A DNA stretch of 64,000 nucleotides, from NCBI GenBank assembly GCA_902464965.1, contig CABQLI010000001.1, forward strand, positions 1 to 64,000, given 5' to 3'. Each line of letters begins with the position of its first letter. The stretch's first letter is position 1. This document shows, one piece after another, positions 8,420 through 18,436 of the stretch. Under the pieces are notes generated by a model. It saw only the letters and a program-made list of their open reading frames with translations. It searched no databases and was not told the origin of the DNA. The stretch comes from an uncultured Collinsella sp. GTDB taxonomy: Bacteria; Actinomycetota; Coriobacteriia; Coriobacteriales; Coriobacteriaceae. Made by a program: the position numbers and the translations under genes.

Positions 8420-9475
8420 TCATCCTCCGATTTGGGACATAAATCGTTGCGTGCCCTCAATTATCGCGTGTTCCTGCGGTTTGTGGGCCACGGCATCGCG
8501 CCAAATCGAAAGCACCTGCATATCATCACCACGGCGCAGCGCCTCACGCACCGAATACTCGGCATCGCTGAACAGGCACGGACGCACGTTGCCATCGGCC
8601 GTCAGGCGCAGACGGTTGCAGTTCGCACAAAAATGGTTGGACATGGCGCTAATGAAGCCGACCGTTCCCGCCGCGTCCGGTAAGTGCCAATAGCGCGCAG
8701 GGCCCGCGCCGGCAGGAGCGTCGTTGATGTCGAGCGGCTCGAGCTCGCCCAGTCCCGCCGCGGCGGCCCCGGCATTGATGCGCGCCCGCAGCTCGTCGCT
8801 CGGCACGGTATCGCTTGCGTCCCACAGCTCAGGATTGAGTGTGGGCGCATGCGGGTCCACGGCGCAATGCGAGCTCGTGTGTTCGTCGCCGATGGGCATG
8901 TATTCGATAAAGCGCAGGTGGATGGGGCGGTCGACGGTCAAGCGCGCGAGGGCCGCCACGTCTTGGTTGAGCCGGCGCACCACAACGCAGTTGACCTTAA
9001 CGGGCTCAAAGCCCCAAGCTAGTGCCGCGTCGATGCCGGCCATGGTCTGCTCGAGTCGACCCAAGCGCGTGATCTTTCCAAAGAGCGTAGGGTCGAGCGT
9101 GTCGAGCGAGATGTTGACGCGGTTAAGCCCGGCATCTTTGAGCTGCGACGCCAGCTTGGGCAGCAGGGCGCCGTTGGTGGTGAGCGAGATGTCCTCGATC
9201 TGCGGAATCGCGCGGATGTCACGAATAAGCGGAATGATACGGCGGCTGACCAGCGGCTCGCCGCCCGTCAGGCGCACGCGGCGAATGCCCTCCCCCGCCA
9301 CCAAGCGCACAAAGCGGGCGATTTCCTCGGCGCTGAGCAGCTCGTCGTGCGCACGGGGCGCCACGCCATCGGCCGGCATGCAGTAAATGCAGCGGAAATT
9401 GCACTTGTCGGTAACGGCAATGCGCAGGTAGTTGATATCGCGGCCAAAGCCGTCATGTTGCACGTGCCCGTCCAC
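8420..9475 (-). CDS. moaA: GTP 3',8-cyclase MoaA
   Basis: A 351-residue radical SAM enzyme that makes 3',8-cyclo-GTP, the first step of molybdenum cofactor synthesis. The N-terminal cluster motif is Cys25-x3-Cys29-x2-Cys32. The second 4Fe-4S site is Cys283-x2-Cys286-x13-Cys300 near the C-terminus, as required for MoaA. The TGGEPL SAM-binding segment is present. The GTG start at 9473-9475 follows a GGGGAGGG ribosome site by 6 bases. The final GG dipeptide is at the C-terminus. It heads a two-gene unit with moaC-mobB. Confidence 0.95.
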   Translation of the reverse strand: MDGHVQHDGFGRDINYLRIAVTDKCNFRCIYCMPADGVAPRAHDELLSAEEIARFVRLVAGEGIRRVRLTGGEPLVSRRIIPLIRDIRAIPQIEDISLTTNGALLPKLASQLKDAGLNRVNISLDTLDPTLFGKITRLGRLEQTMAGIDAALAWGFEPVKVNCVVVRRLNQDVAALARLTVDRPIHLRFIEYMPIGDEHTSSHCAVDPHAPTLNPELWDASDTVPSDELRARINAGAAAAGLGELEPLDINDAPAGAGPARYWHLPDAAGTVGFISAMSNHFCANCNRLRLTADGNVRPCLFSDAEYSVREALRRGDDMQVLSIWRDAVAHKPQEHAIIEGTQRFMSQIGG

Positions 9476-9607
9476 GCAGCCCTCCCCTCACGCGGCGTTT
9501 TATTCTTCGGAAAACATAATACCCCACGAGAGAATCACGCCGACACCCGTACGACAGGACGGGTCGCTTCGAGCAAAACGGACTTCCCAAGCCCACCCTC
9601 AGCATAC

Positions 9608-9672
9608 AAACCATCACAACATTCGATGCTTTTCCCGATTTTGGCGAAAAACGTCGAATGTTGTGATGGTCT
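9608..9672. repeat. 65-bp palindromic element, family B copy 2
   Basis: ACCATCACAACATTCGA (9610-9626) and its exact complement (9654-9670). The interior TGCTTTTCCCGATTTTGG is shared with copy 3. It lies 3' of the nuclease-like gene and 5' of moaA. Confidence 0.88.
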
Positions 9673-9710
9673 GCCTGCCCACAGCACCCCGTAGAAGGGC
9701 CAAAGCGCCC

Positions 9711-10748
9711 CTAAAGGCTGCCGTCCCAGTGCCGAATCACGAATTCTCGCAAGTCGTTCTGCCGCTTCTGGAACGCTTCGCTTCGGTCGCACTTAAGGCC
9801 CATAGCGAGTGCGATGGCGTTCATCGCCCGATGCAATTGCAGCTGGTGGGCAAACTGAGTCCCGGTGAGGACGATCATCCTAAAGCCCAGCGTACCCAGC
9901 ACGGTCATGCGCTCCGCATCCGACGCGCTGCGCTGTTTATCAAGATGGTCCGAGCCGTTGTATTCAATCCCCGTACCGCTCGCAGGCGCATATACGTCGA
10001 TCTCGAAATACCCGGCCTTTGCGAGATATTTGAACTCGTTGGAAACATCGACCCGATGGTTGAGCTCGATCTTGGTGTATCCCAGCCCTCCCTGGGAACG
10101 TTTTGCTACGACCATGATTGCGGTAGCCGTCTCCATGGGCGACCGCGCGCCATCGTGCACGCGCCTGAGCACGGCGGCCGCGCGTACAGCCCCCTGACGA
10201 GATCGGTTCTCATTGCAATAGGCAATCAAGTCGGCAACGGTATACCTCTGCCCCATCTCGATATAATCGCCTGTCGACAGATGATTCAAATGGTATCGGG
10301 CGCAGATTTCGTAGCCATATTCCAGCTGCTCGGGCTCACTCATCCACGAACCCGCTTGGACAAAGCACATGACCTCATCAACCACCAGAAGGCCCTCCGC
10401 CACCTCGATAAGATGGCCTGGAGGTACCGGCGCTCCAAACACGTGGCACCTAAATCCAGCCGGCGTCGAGCGCTCAAAATCAAAGTTGACGAGCGTGTCG
10501 ATATGATCGAGCTCTTCTCGTGGAATACCGAGCGAAACCAGATAGTCGGTAACGATCCCAACCGCCGTTGAAGCCCTCAGCCCCTTGGCATCGAGTCCCA
10601 ATTTGGGCAGGCTCGCGGTCGGTTCCGCCTCGTTGGCAAGCGAGTCCTCATCGTATAGGCTGCTTGCTCGCGAGAGCGGCTCGGACGGGCGCGCCACGTT
10701 GTGGTACAGCCAGGCAGTCTTATGGGACAGGACGATCGGCAGGTCCAT
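9711..10748 (-). CDS. Uncharacterised protein with possible PD-(D/E)XK/DUF559-like C-terminal domain
   Basis: A 345-residue soluble protein that I do not recognise with certainty. Residues ~240-320 contain FEIDVYAP, GIEYNGSDH and an LGFRMIVLTG segment. This order (Asp, then GxEY-G-xH, then Arg-rich helix and LG-R-hydrophobic strand) resembles Vsr/DUF559 restriction-like nuclease folds. The N-terminal half includes a possible AbiEi-like winged-helix region, but that is weak. GGAGGG precedes the ATG by 3 bases. It stands alone and is flanked on both sides by near-identical family B palindromes, which raises the possibility that it was gained or moved as a unit. Function is unknown. Confidence 0.5.
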   Translation of the reverse strand: MDLPIVLSHKTAWLYHNVARPSEPLSRASSLYDEDSLANEAEPTASLPKLGLDAKGLRASTAVGIVTDYLVSLGIPREELDHIDTLVNFDFERSTPAGFRCHVFGAPVPPGHLIEVAEGLLVVDEVMCFVQAGSWMSEPEQLEYGYEICARYHLNHLSTGDYIEMGQRYTVADLIAYCNENRSRQGAVRAAAVLRRVHDGARSPMETATAIMVVAKRSQGGLGYTKIELNHRVDVSNEFKYLAKAGYFEIDVYAPASGTGIEYNGSDHLDKQRSASDAERMTVLGTLGFRMIVLTGTQFAHQLQLHRAMNAIALAMGLKCDRSEAFQKRQNDLREFVIRHWDGSL

Positions 10749-10849
10749 GAGCCCTCCAATGGAATCGGATAACCAACCTTATTCCCCTGCCCACGGGTCC
10801 GCACACCTTCGCGCGCAAGAAAGCGATTCCACCCGGTCGAGTGGTAGAA

Positions 10850-10914
10850 AAACCATCACAACATTCGATGCTTTTCCCGATTTTGGCAAAAACCGTCGAA
10901 TGTTGTGATGGTTT
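10850..10914. repeat. 65-bp palindromic element, family B copy 3
   Basis: AAACCATCACAACATTCGA and its exact complement (19-bp arms), same orientation and nearly the same interior as copy 2. Confidence 0.88.
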
Positions 10915-10994
10915 GAGACGAGGTGAGGGGCACGGAGGGGCCAAAGCATCATGCTCGGAGCGTGACTTTTTTCGCCCCACTGGCGACACAAACC

Positions 10995-11025
10995 TTGACT
11001 CTACAATCGTTATAGGGTTTTCACT
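10995..11025 (+). promoter_or_regulatory. MerR-type promoter with 19-bp spacer
   Basis: TTGACT (10995-11000) and a weak -10 TTCACT (11020-11025) are 19 bp apart. The spacer carries an imperfect dyad ACTCTA/TAGGGT. This over-long spacer with a central dyad is typical of promoters activated by MerR/BmrR-family proteins, and such a regulator is encoded downstream at 12467. Confidence 0.55.
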
Positions 11026-11065
11026 ACACTGGTACGTAAACAAACCCAGCCAGAAAGCCCCGCCC

Positions 11066-12412
11066 ATGGAACACGACCTCACACGCGGCAATGTCCTCAA
11101 GACCATCGCGGTCTTTGCCCTGCCCTATATGCTCTCGTACTTTTTGCAGATGCTCTACGGCATGGCCGACCTGTACATGATGGGGCAGTTTAGCGGCGCC
11201 GCCGGCATCACCGCTGTGGGCAATGGCGCGCAGACGCTCTATATCATTACCGTGACGCTCGTGGGCCTGGCCATGGGAACGACGGTCATCGTCGGCCACG
11301 CCGTGGGCTCGCGCCGCTTCGATCGCGCCGAGACCGCCATCGGCAATACCATCACGCTGTTTATGGGCGTCTCGGTGGTGCTGGCCGCCATCTTGCTTGC
11401 ACTGTGCCCGCAGATCGTGGCACTCATTGGCACGCCGGCCGAGGCGGTCGAAGGCACCGCCGCCTACCTGCGCATTTGCTTTGTAGGCATTCCCTTTATC
11501 GCCGCGTACAACATTCTTTCGGCCATTTTTCGCGGTCTGGGCGATTCGCGCTCGCCCATGTACGTGATCGGCGTGGCGTGCATCATCAACATCGCGCTCG
11601 ACTTTCTGTTTATCGGCCACATGGGACTCGGCCCCGTGGGCGCGGCGCTCGGCACGGTAACCGCCCAGACGGCCAGCGTTGCCCTCGCGCTCGTGTGGCT
11701 CAAGAGCCGCCGCACGAACATCCACGTTAAGCGCAGCGACCTGCGCCCCCAGCCCGAGGTGCTCGGCAGCATTCTTAAGATCGGCGTGCCTGTGGCCGTG
11801 CAGGACGGTTGCATCCAGGTAGCGTTTATGTTTATCACCGTCATCGCCAACCACCGAGGGCTCGTCGACGCCGCCGCCGTGGGCCTGGTCGAGAAGATGA
11901 TCAGCTTTTTGTTCATTGTCCCGAGCTCCATGGGCGCCACCGTCAGCGCACTCACGGCGCAAAACGCCGGCGCGGGCAAGGGCGACCGCGCGCGTCAGGT
12001 GCTCAAGGACGCCATGACCATCTCGGTAGTGTACGGCTGCCTAATCACGGTGCTGATGTGGCTGGTGGCGCCGGCGTTTATCGGCTTTTTTGCCAAGGAC
12101 CCCGCGGTGGTCGCCGCCGGTACCGGCTATATGCGCAGTTATATTTTTGATGCAATCTTTGCCGGCATTCACATTTGCTTTAGCGGCTTTTTCGCTGCGT
12201 ATGGCAAGAGCTACATCGGCTTTGCGCACAACGTGCTGGCCGTGGCGCTCATTCGCGTACCGGGCGCTTGGCTGCTGTCGAACGCCTATTCCGACACGCT
12301 GTTTCCCATGGGCATCGCTTCGCCGTGCGGGTCAATTCTGTCGGCAGTCATCTGTGTTGTCGCGTTTACCGTGCTCAACCGACGCGGGGCTTTTGACAAA
12401 TTGGCAGCGTAG
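11066..12412 (+). CDS. MATE-family multidrug/Na+ antiporter
   Basis: A 448-residue inner-membrane efflux protein of the usual MATE length with about 12 membrane helices. The N-terminal LTRGNVLKT and the LPYMLSYFLQMLYGMAD segment are typical of the NorM/DinF-like branch, and the two-fold internal repeat is visible (AVGNGAQTL and SALTAQNAGAG). It would export cationic compounds using a Na+ or H+ gradient. The ATG at 11066 was chosen because the upstream in-frame sequence runs through a palindromic repeat and has no family homology. The MerR regulator starts 54 bp downstream, and the promoter upstream has the MerR architecture. Confidence 0.88.
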   Translation: MEHDLTRGNVLKTIAVFALPYMLSYFLQMLYGMADLYMMGQFSGAAGITAVGNGAQTLYIITVTLVGLAMGTTVIVGHAVGSRRFDRAETAIGNTITLFMGVSVVLAAILLALCPQIVALIGTPAEAVEGTAAYLRICFVGIPFIAAYNILSAIFRGLGDSRSPMYVIGVACIINIALDFLFIGHMGLGPVGAALGTVTAQTASVALALVWLKSRRTNIHVKRSDLRPQPEVLGSILKIGVPVAVQDGCIQVAFMFITVIANHRGLVDAAAVGLVEKMISFLFIVPSSMGATVSALTAQNAGAGKGDRARQVLKDAMTISVVYGCLITVLMWLVAPAFIGFFAKDPAVVAAGTGYMRSYIFDAIFAGIHICFSGFFAAYGKSYIGFAHNVLAVALIRVPGAWLLSNAYSDTLFPMGIASPCGSILSAVICVVAFTVLNRRGAFDKLAA

Positions 12413-12466
12413 CGGGGCAACGCGAGCCTGGCGCCCCTCCCCGACCCTATTGAAAGGAGCGGTCCT

Positions 12467-13315
12467 GTGACCGACACGCCAAGTGAACATACTGAGGGCC
12501 TGCTCCGCATTGGCGAGGTGGCGCGCCTGTTTAACCTGAGCGTGGGGACGCTACGTCATTACGAGCAGATGGGCTTGCTGGAGCCGGCGTACATCGATCC
12601 GGCGAGTGGGTACCGCTACTACGGATCGCGGCAGCTCTCCACCCTCAATACCATCAGCCACCTGCGTGTTCTCGACTTGCCGCTCGCGCAAATCCGCGAG
12701 TTCGTGACCACGCGCGATGTGGACCTCATGCAGCGGCAGCTGGCTCAGCAGCAGGAGCTCATCGAGCGCAAGCGCCGCGAGCTGGAGCGCGTGTCGCGCA
12801 AGATCGATAACCGGCTTGCCCTGCTGCACGATGCCTTGAACACCGAGCTCGACACCATTTGCACAATCGACGCGCCCGAGCTTCGCTGCGCCGTGTTGCG
12901 CGAACGCGTCAACCCTACCGACGCCTATGCGCTGGAGTGGCAAATTCGTCAACTACAGAAGGGCCAGCACGAGACCTTTGTCTTTCTGGGCAACTTGGGC
13001 GTCGGGATTAGCGCCGAGCGCCTAGCCGCCGGCGACTTTGATGGCTACGACGAGGTCTTTTTGCTGCTCGACGATACCGATGAATACCTGGGCGACGTCG
13101 AGGTGTGGCCCGCCGCGCGCTGCCTGACCACAAGCTTCCGTGGCACGCACGGGCAAGCAGGCCCGCGCTATGAGCAGCTACTCGGCTATATGCGCGAACA
13201 CGGGCTGTCCCCCGCTGGCCCCTCACGCGAGATCGCCCTCATCGACGACATCATCAGCGACGACCCGGCGACCTACGTGACGCAGATCACGGTGCCCGTT
13301 GCCCCGTTCAAATAA
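12467..13315 (+). CDS. MerR-family activator with C-terminal effector domain
   Basis: A 282-residue regulator. Residues ~12-80 are the MerR winged helix-turn-helix (LRIGEVARLFNLSVGTLRHYE, GYRYYGSRQ), residues ~85-130 a dimerising coiled coil, and the remainder a GyrI/BmrR-like ligand-binding domain. The GTG start follows AAAGGAG by 7 bases. Its likely target is the promoter of the adjacent MATE pump. A bidirectional hairpin overlaps its stop codon. Confidence 0.87.
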   Translation: MTDTPSEHTEGLLRIGEVARLFNLSVGTLRHYEQMGLLEPAYIDPASGYRYYGSRQLSTLNTISHLRVLDLPLAQIREFVTTRDVDLMQRQLAQQQELIERKRRELERVSRKIDNRLALLHDALNTELDTICTIDAPELRCAVLRERVNPTDAYALEWQIRQLQKGQHETFVFLGNLGVGISAERLAAGDFDGYDEVFLLLDDTDEYLGDVEVWPAARCLTTSFRGTHGQAGPRYEQLLGYMREHGLSPAGPSREIALIDDIISDDPATYVTQITVPVAPFK

Positions 13316-13354
13316 GAACCGCCCGGAAGGCACCATGCTTTCCGGGCGGTTCTT
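13314..13354. terminator. Bidirectional terminator between merR and ligA
   Basis: AAGAACCGCCCGGAA and its exact complement (15-bp stem), overlapping the merR stop. It serves the convergent merR and ligA transcripts. Confidence 0.85.
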
Positions 13355-13373
13355 CAATTTGGTTATCGATGTC

Positions 13374-15635
<2,262 letters not shown>

Positions 15636-15705
15636 CTAGAGTACCACCGGTCGCAATGAGGCCGAATAGCGGTCTCGAACCGCACCGAATCGGCAGCCGC
15701 CAGAC

Positions 15706-15918
15706 TGGTGTGGACAGTTAGTTCAGATACGTATAAATCCTAGAGCTGAATCAGGCACGAACACCCCTGTTTCAACTAATTTGGGCTCCTCGAGACCATG
15801 TAAACGTCCCGCTCTCCCTTCCAAACACCCATTCGAGCCCCATCCCAATCAAAAATTGCTCAAAACGCATCCCAAGCTGCCCCAGATTTATACGTATCTG
15901 AACTAACTGTCCAGACCA
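15706..15918. repeat. 213-bp MITE-like element with 34-bp terminal inverted repeats
   Basis: 15706-15739 and 15885-15918 are reverse complements with 33 of 34 positions matching (core GGACAGTTAGTTCAGATACG). The ~145 bp between them is non-coding. No transposase and no clear target-site duplication is visible. The structure fits a non-autonomous transposable element or a very long RNA hairpin. Confidence 0.85.
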
Positions 15919-15987
15919 TTCCGAACCAGGCCTCTTGCCAGCCACAAGTGATCCGTTTTCCTCCGTCCCCAAGGGATCATCGCGAAA

Positions 15988-16025
15988 AGAGGGGGCTGTC
16001 CCGCGTTGGCGGAACAGCCCCCTCT
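15988..16025 (-). terminator. Terminator of htrA
   Basis: AGAGGGGGCTGT and its complement (12 bp) followed on the minus strand by TTTTCG, 27 bp past the htrA stop. Confidence 0.85.
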
Positions 16026-16051
16026 GGCATTGGTATGTGCGATACAGCTCG

Positions 16052-17515
16052 TTAGTAACCCTGACCGTAGCCCTGGCCCTGGCCCTGCTGGCCCAGCAGC
16101 TCCTCCAGGTACTGGCGCAGCTGCTCGTCGGTAATACCGCCGTTGCCGGTGTCGGTCGAGCTGTCATCCTGCTGCTGGTTCTGCAGCTCCTCGTCGGAGC
16201 CCAGTTCAACCGTGACCTTTTTCTCTTCCTTGCCGCGCATGAGCGTGATCTCGACCTTCTCGCCCACCTCGTGGCTGCGCAGCGCGATGATCAGACCATC
16301 GGCGCTCGTAATCTCGTCGTCGCCCAGCTTGGTAATGACATCGCCCTCTTGGATGCCAGCCTTGGCGGCAGGACCGTCCTCGACGACACTTGCCACATAC
16401 GCGCCGCTATCGGTGCTCAGCTTGTTAGTGCGGGCGTTGAGTGCGTTGACGCTCGAAAGCGTGGCGCCCAGGTACGGGTGCACCGGCGTCTTGCCGTCGA
16501 TGATCTGGTCGGCAATGTTCTTGGCGTAGTTAACCGGAATGGCAAAACCCACGCCCGAACTGGAACCCGAGTAGCTCTCGATGAGCGAGTTGATACCCAC
16601 GAGCTCGCCGTTGTCGTTAACGAGCGCGCCGCCGGAGTTGCCCGGGTTGATAGCGGCATCGGTCTGGATCATGTTGGCATAGATGGTGTTGCCGCTGGTA
16701 GAGCTCATGGCCGTGGAGCGGTAGAGCGCCGAGACGATACCGGTAGAGACAGACTGCTCGTTGCCGAAGGGCGAGCCGATCGCCATAACCCACTCGCCCA
16801 CGTTGAGCTTGGAGGAGTCGCCGATCTCGATCGGTGTGAGCTTGGAGGCATCGGCATCCTTGAGCTTGATGACGGCTAGGTCGCTCGAGGCGTCGTTGCC
16901 CACGAACTCGGCCTCGTAGGTGGTGCCGTCGTCCATGGTCACCACGTACTGGTCATAGCCGTCGACCACGTGGTTGTTGGTGAGGATGTGGCCCTCGGTA
17001 TCGAGCACCACGCTGCCCGAGCCGACGCTGCCCGAGCCGTCCGACTCGTCGGCAGACTGCGAAAGCGAGCCATTCTGGCTGCCACTCGAAGTGGCGGTGA
17101 TGGAGACGACGGAGGGCAATGCCTTGGCAGAAACGGCCTCGGCCAGCGTGGTGTCCTCGGAATCAATCGTGATCTTTTGCGTCGACGAACCCGAAGCACC
17201 CGCCGTCACGGCATTCTTGCCGCCGCCGATATCGAGCGTGCCGCTCATAATGAGCGCAATGACCAGCAGGGCGCCGCAGGCACAGCCGGCGAGTGCCGTA
17301 ATAAAGATCGGCAGCTTTTTGGTCTTGGTCTTGACCACCGTGTGCTTGTTCACGACCTGCGCACCGCCCAGCGGCTTGCCGGTCTGCGTGTCGTAGGCCT
17401 GCACGTAGGGAATGTTGCTGCCGGCAGGCGTCGACTCCACCTGCACGCGCGGCTGCTGCTGGGTCTCGCCGGCGTTGCCCGCGTCCTGGGGACGCTGGGA
17501 ATCGTTCTCGCTCAT
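16052..17515 (-). CDS. HtrA/DegP-like membrane-anchored serine protease
   Basis: A 487-residue trypsin-fold protease. A cytoplasmic N-terminal ~67 residues precede one membrane segment (~68-91), so the protease domain faces outside. The catalytic triad is His182 (NNHVVDG), Asp212 (SSDLAVIKL) and Ser294 (GNSGGA). A PDZ domain follows (~375-455), and the C-terminus is Gln/Gly-rich. It would degrade or refold damaged surface proteins. The ATG at 17513-17515 was chosen because AAAGGA precedes it. An upstream in-frame ATG lacks one. Confidence 0.92.
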   Translation of the reverse strand: MSENDSQRPQDAGNAGETQQQPRVQVESTPAGSNIPYVQAYDTQTGKPLGGAQVVNKHTVVKTKTKKLPIFITALAGCACGALLVIALIMSGTLDIGGGKNAVTAGASGSSTQKITIDSEDTTLAEAVSAKALPSVVSITATSSGSQNGSLSQSADESDGSGSVGSGSVVLDTEGHILTNNHVVDGYDQYVVTMDDGTTYEAEFVGNDASSDLAVIKLKDADASKLTPIEIGDSSKLNVGEWVMAIGSPFGNEQSVSTGIVSALYRSTAMSSTSGNTIYANMIQTDAAINPGNSGGALVNDNGELVGINSLIESYSGSSSGVGFAIPVNYAKNIADQIIDGKTPVHPYLGATLSSVNALNARTNKLSTDSGAYVASVVEDGPAAKAGIQEGDVITKLGDDEITSADGLIIALRSHEVGEKVEITLMRGKEEKKVTVELGSDEELQNQQQDDSSTDTGNGGITDEQLRQYLEELLGQQGQGQGYGQGY

Positions 17516-17544
17516 AGCTGCGATCCTTTCGTCTAATAACCAAA

Positions 17545-17568
17545 GGCCCGCCAAACATGTGGCGGGCC
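17545..17568 (-). terminator. Short hairpin upstream of htrA
   Basis: GGCCCGCCA and its complement (9 bp) followed on the minus strand by TTTGG. It would limit read-through from the glnA unit into htrA. Confidence 0.55.
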
Positions 17569-17686
17569 ATCATTGTTCACGTTGAGTTGTACCCCAATAT
17601 GCGGGCGAACGTGTATGAGAACGCAATCTTTTAGGAAGGCTTAAGTTCTGTTGCAGGCCCGAAAGGAACCCGCACCTGCGTCAATA

Positions 17687-17719
17687 CCACCACAAAGGTG
17701 TCTGTCCCCTTTGTGGTGG
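17687..17719. repeat. Family A hairpin copy 4
   Basis: CCACCACAAAGG, loop TGTCTGTCC, CCTTTGTGGTGG. It starts 5 bp past the stop of the response-regulator gene and probably ends its transcript. Confidence 0.87.
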
Positions 17720-17723
17720 AAAT

Positions 17724-18386
17724 CTAGTCCTTAAACAGATAGCCCACACCGCGGACGGTGGTGATGTGCGCCGCGATCTGCGGGCCCACCTTGGAGCGGA
17801 TGCGTCGGATGTGCACGTCAACGGTGCGCGTGCCGCCGCAGTACTCAAAGCCCCACACGCGGTGCAGCAGCACTTCGCGGCTGTAGGCACGGTTGGGGTG
17901 CGTCGCCAAAAAGCTCAGCAGCGAGTACTCCATCAGCGTCAGGTCGATGGGCTCATCATCGAGCGTCACCTGGTAGGTGGCCAGGTTAATCTCGAGGTTA
18001 TCGATGTTGAGCACATCGTCGGCGGTGACGGTCTCCTCCTCGCCCATCAGGCGCTGCGCGCGAGCCTTAAGCTCGTTGGGCGTCGCCGTGGGGCATACAA
18101 AGTCGGCATGCGCGTGGTTCGGCAGACGCAGGGTGCTAAGCGCCTCGTCGTCAACGATCACCAGCATGGGGACGCCACCGCGGTCGTCGAGCCATTTGGC
18201 AATCTGATCGATGCGGTCGCTACGGATGCCGTCGGAATCGAGGATCAGCAGGTCAAAGTCGTGCGCCGCAGTCGGCGAATCGGGGGTTGCCAAGCTCACC
18301 TCGACACCCAGAGTGGTCGTCAAGCTGCGGGCAAACTCGTGGAAGCGCGTCGTGCGCGCCATGAACAGGGCACTCTTTTCGGACAT
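17724..18386 (-). CDS. OmpR-type orphan response regulator, GlnR-like
   Basis: A 220-residue protein. Residues ~1-110 are a receiver-like fold, and ~125-220 an OmpR/PhoB winged helix (LMEYSLLSFLATHPNRAYSR, RTVDVHIRRIR, RGVGYLF). The receiver appears degenerate: the N-terminal acidic pair and the conserved C-terminal Lys are absent, although an LILDSDG segment marks the phospho-site region. No histidine kinase is adjacent. It lies 50 bp downstream of glnA on the same strand. Actinobacterial GlnR, a nitrogen regulator, has the same architecture and a similarly atypical receiver, so a nitrogen role is inferred from context. Start chosen at the ATG after GGAGG (18384-18386). Confidence 0.78.
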   Translation of the reverse strand: MSEKSALFMARTTRFHEFARSLTTTLGVEVSLATPDSPTAAHDFDLLILDSDGIRSDRIDQIAKWLDDRGGVPMLVIVDDEALSTLRLPNHAHADFVCPTATPNELKARAQRLMGEEETVTADDVLNIDNLEINLATYQVTLDDEPIDLTLMEYSLLSFLATHPNRAYSREVLLHRVWGFEYCGGTRTVDVHIRRIRSKVGPQIAAHITTVRGVGYLFKD

Positions 18387-18436
18387 ATCGGCCTCCAAAG
18401 AAATGAGCTCAATCGTACTGGAACAAGCCAGCACGA

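Larger units (their letters stand above)
10749..11065. other. Divergent intergenic region with repeat and MerR-type promoter
   Basis: 317 bp between the nuclease-like gene (minus) and the MATE pump (plus). It holds family B copy 3 (10850-10914) and a MerR-type promoter (10995-11025). No coding sequence is supported. Confidence 0.7.

Noticed and set aside
10841..11065. 75-residue N-terminal extension of the MATE pump
   Set aside because: It would be encoded by a family B palindrome and a promoter. The family starts at the ATG at 11066.
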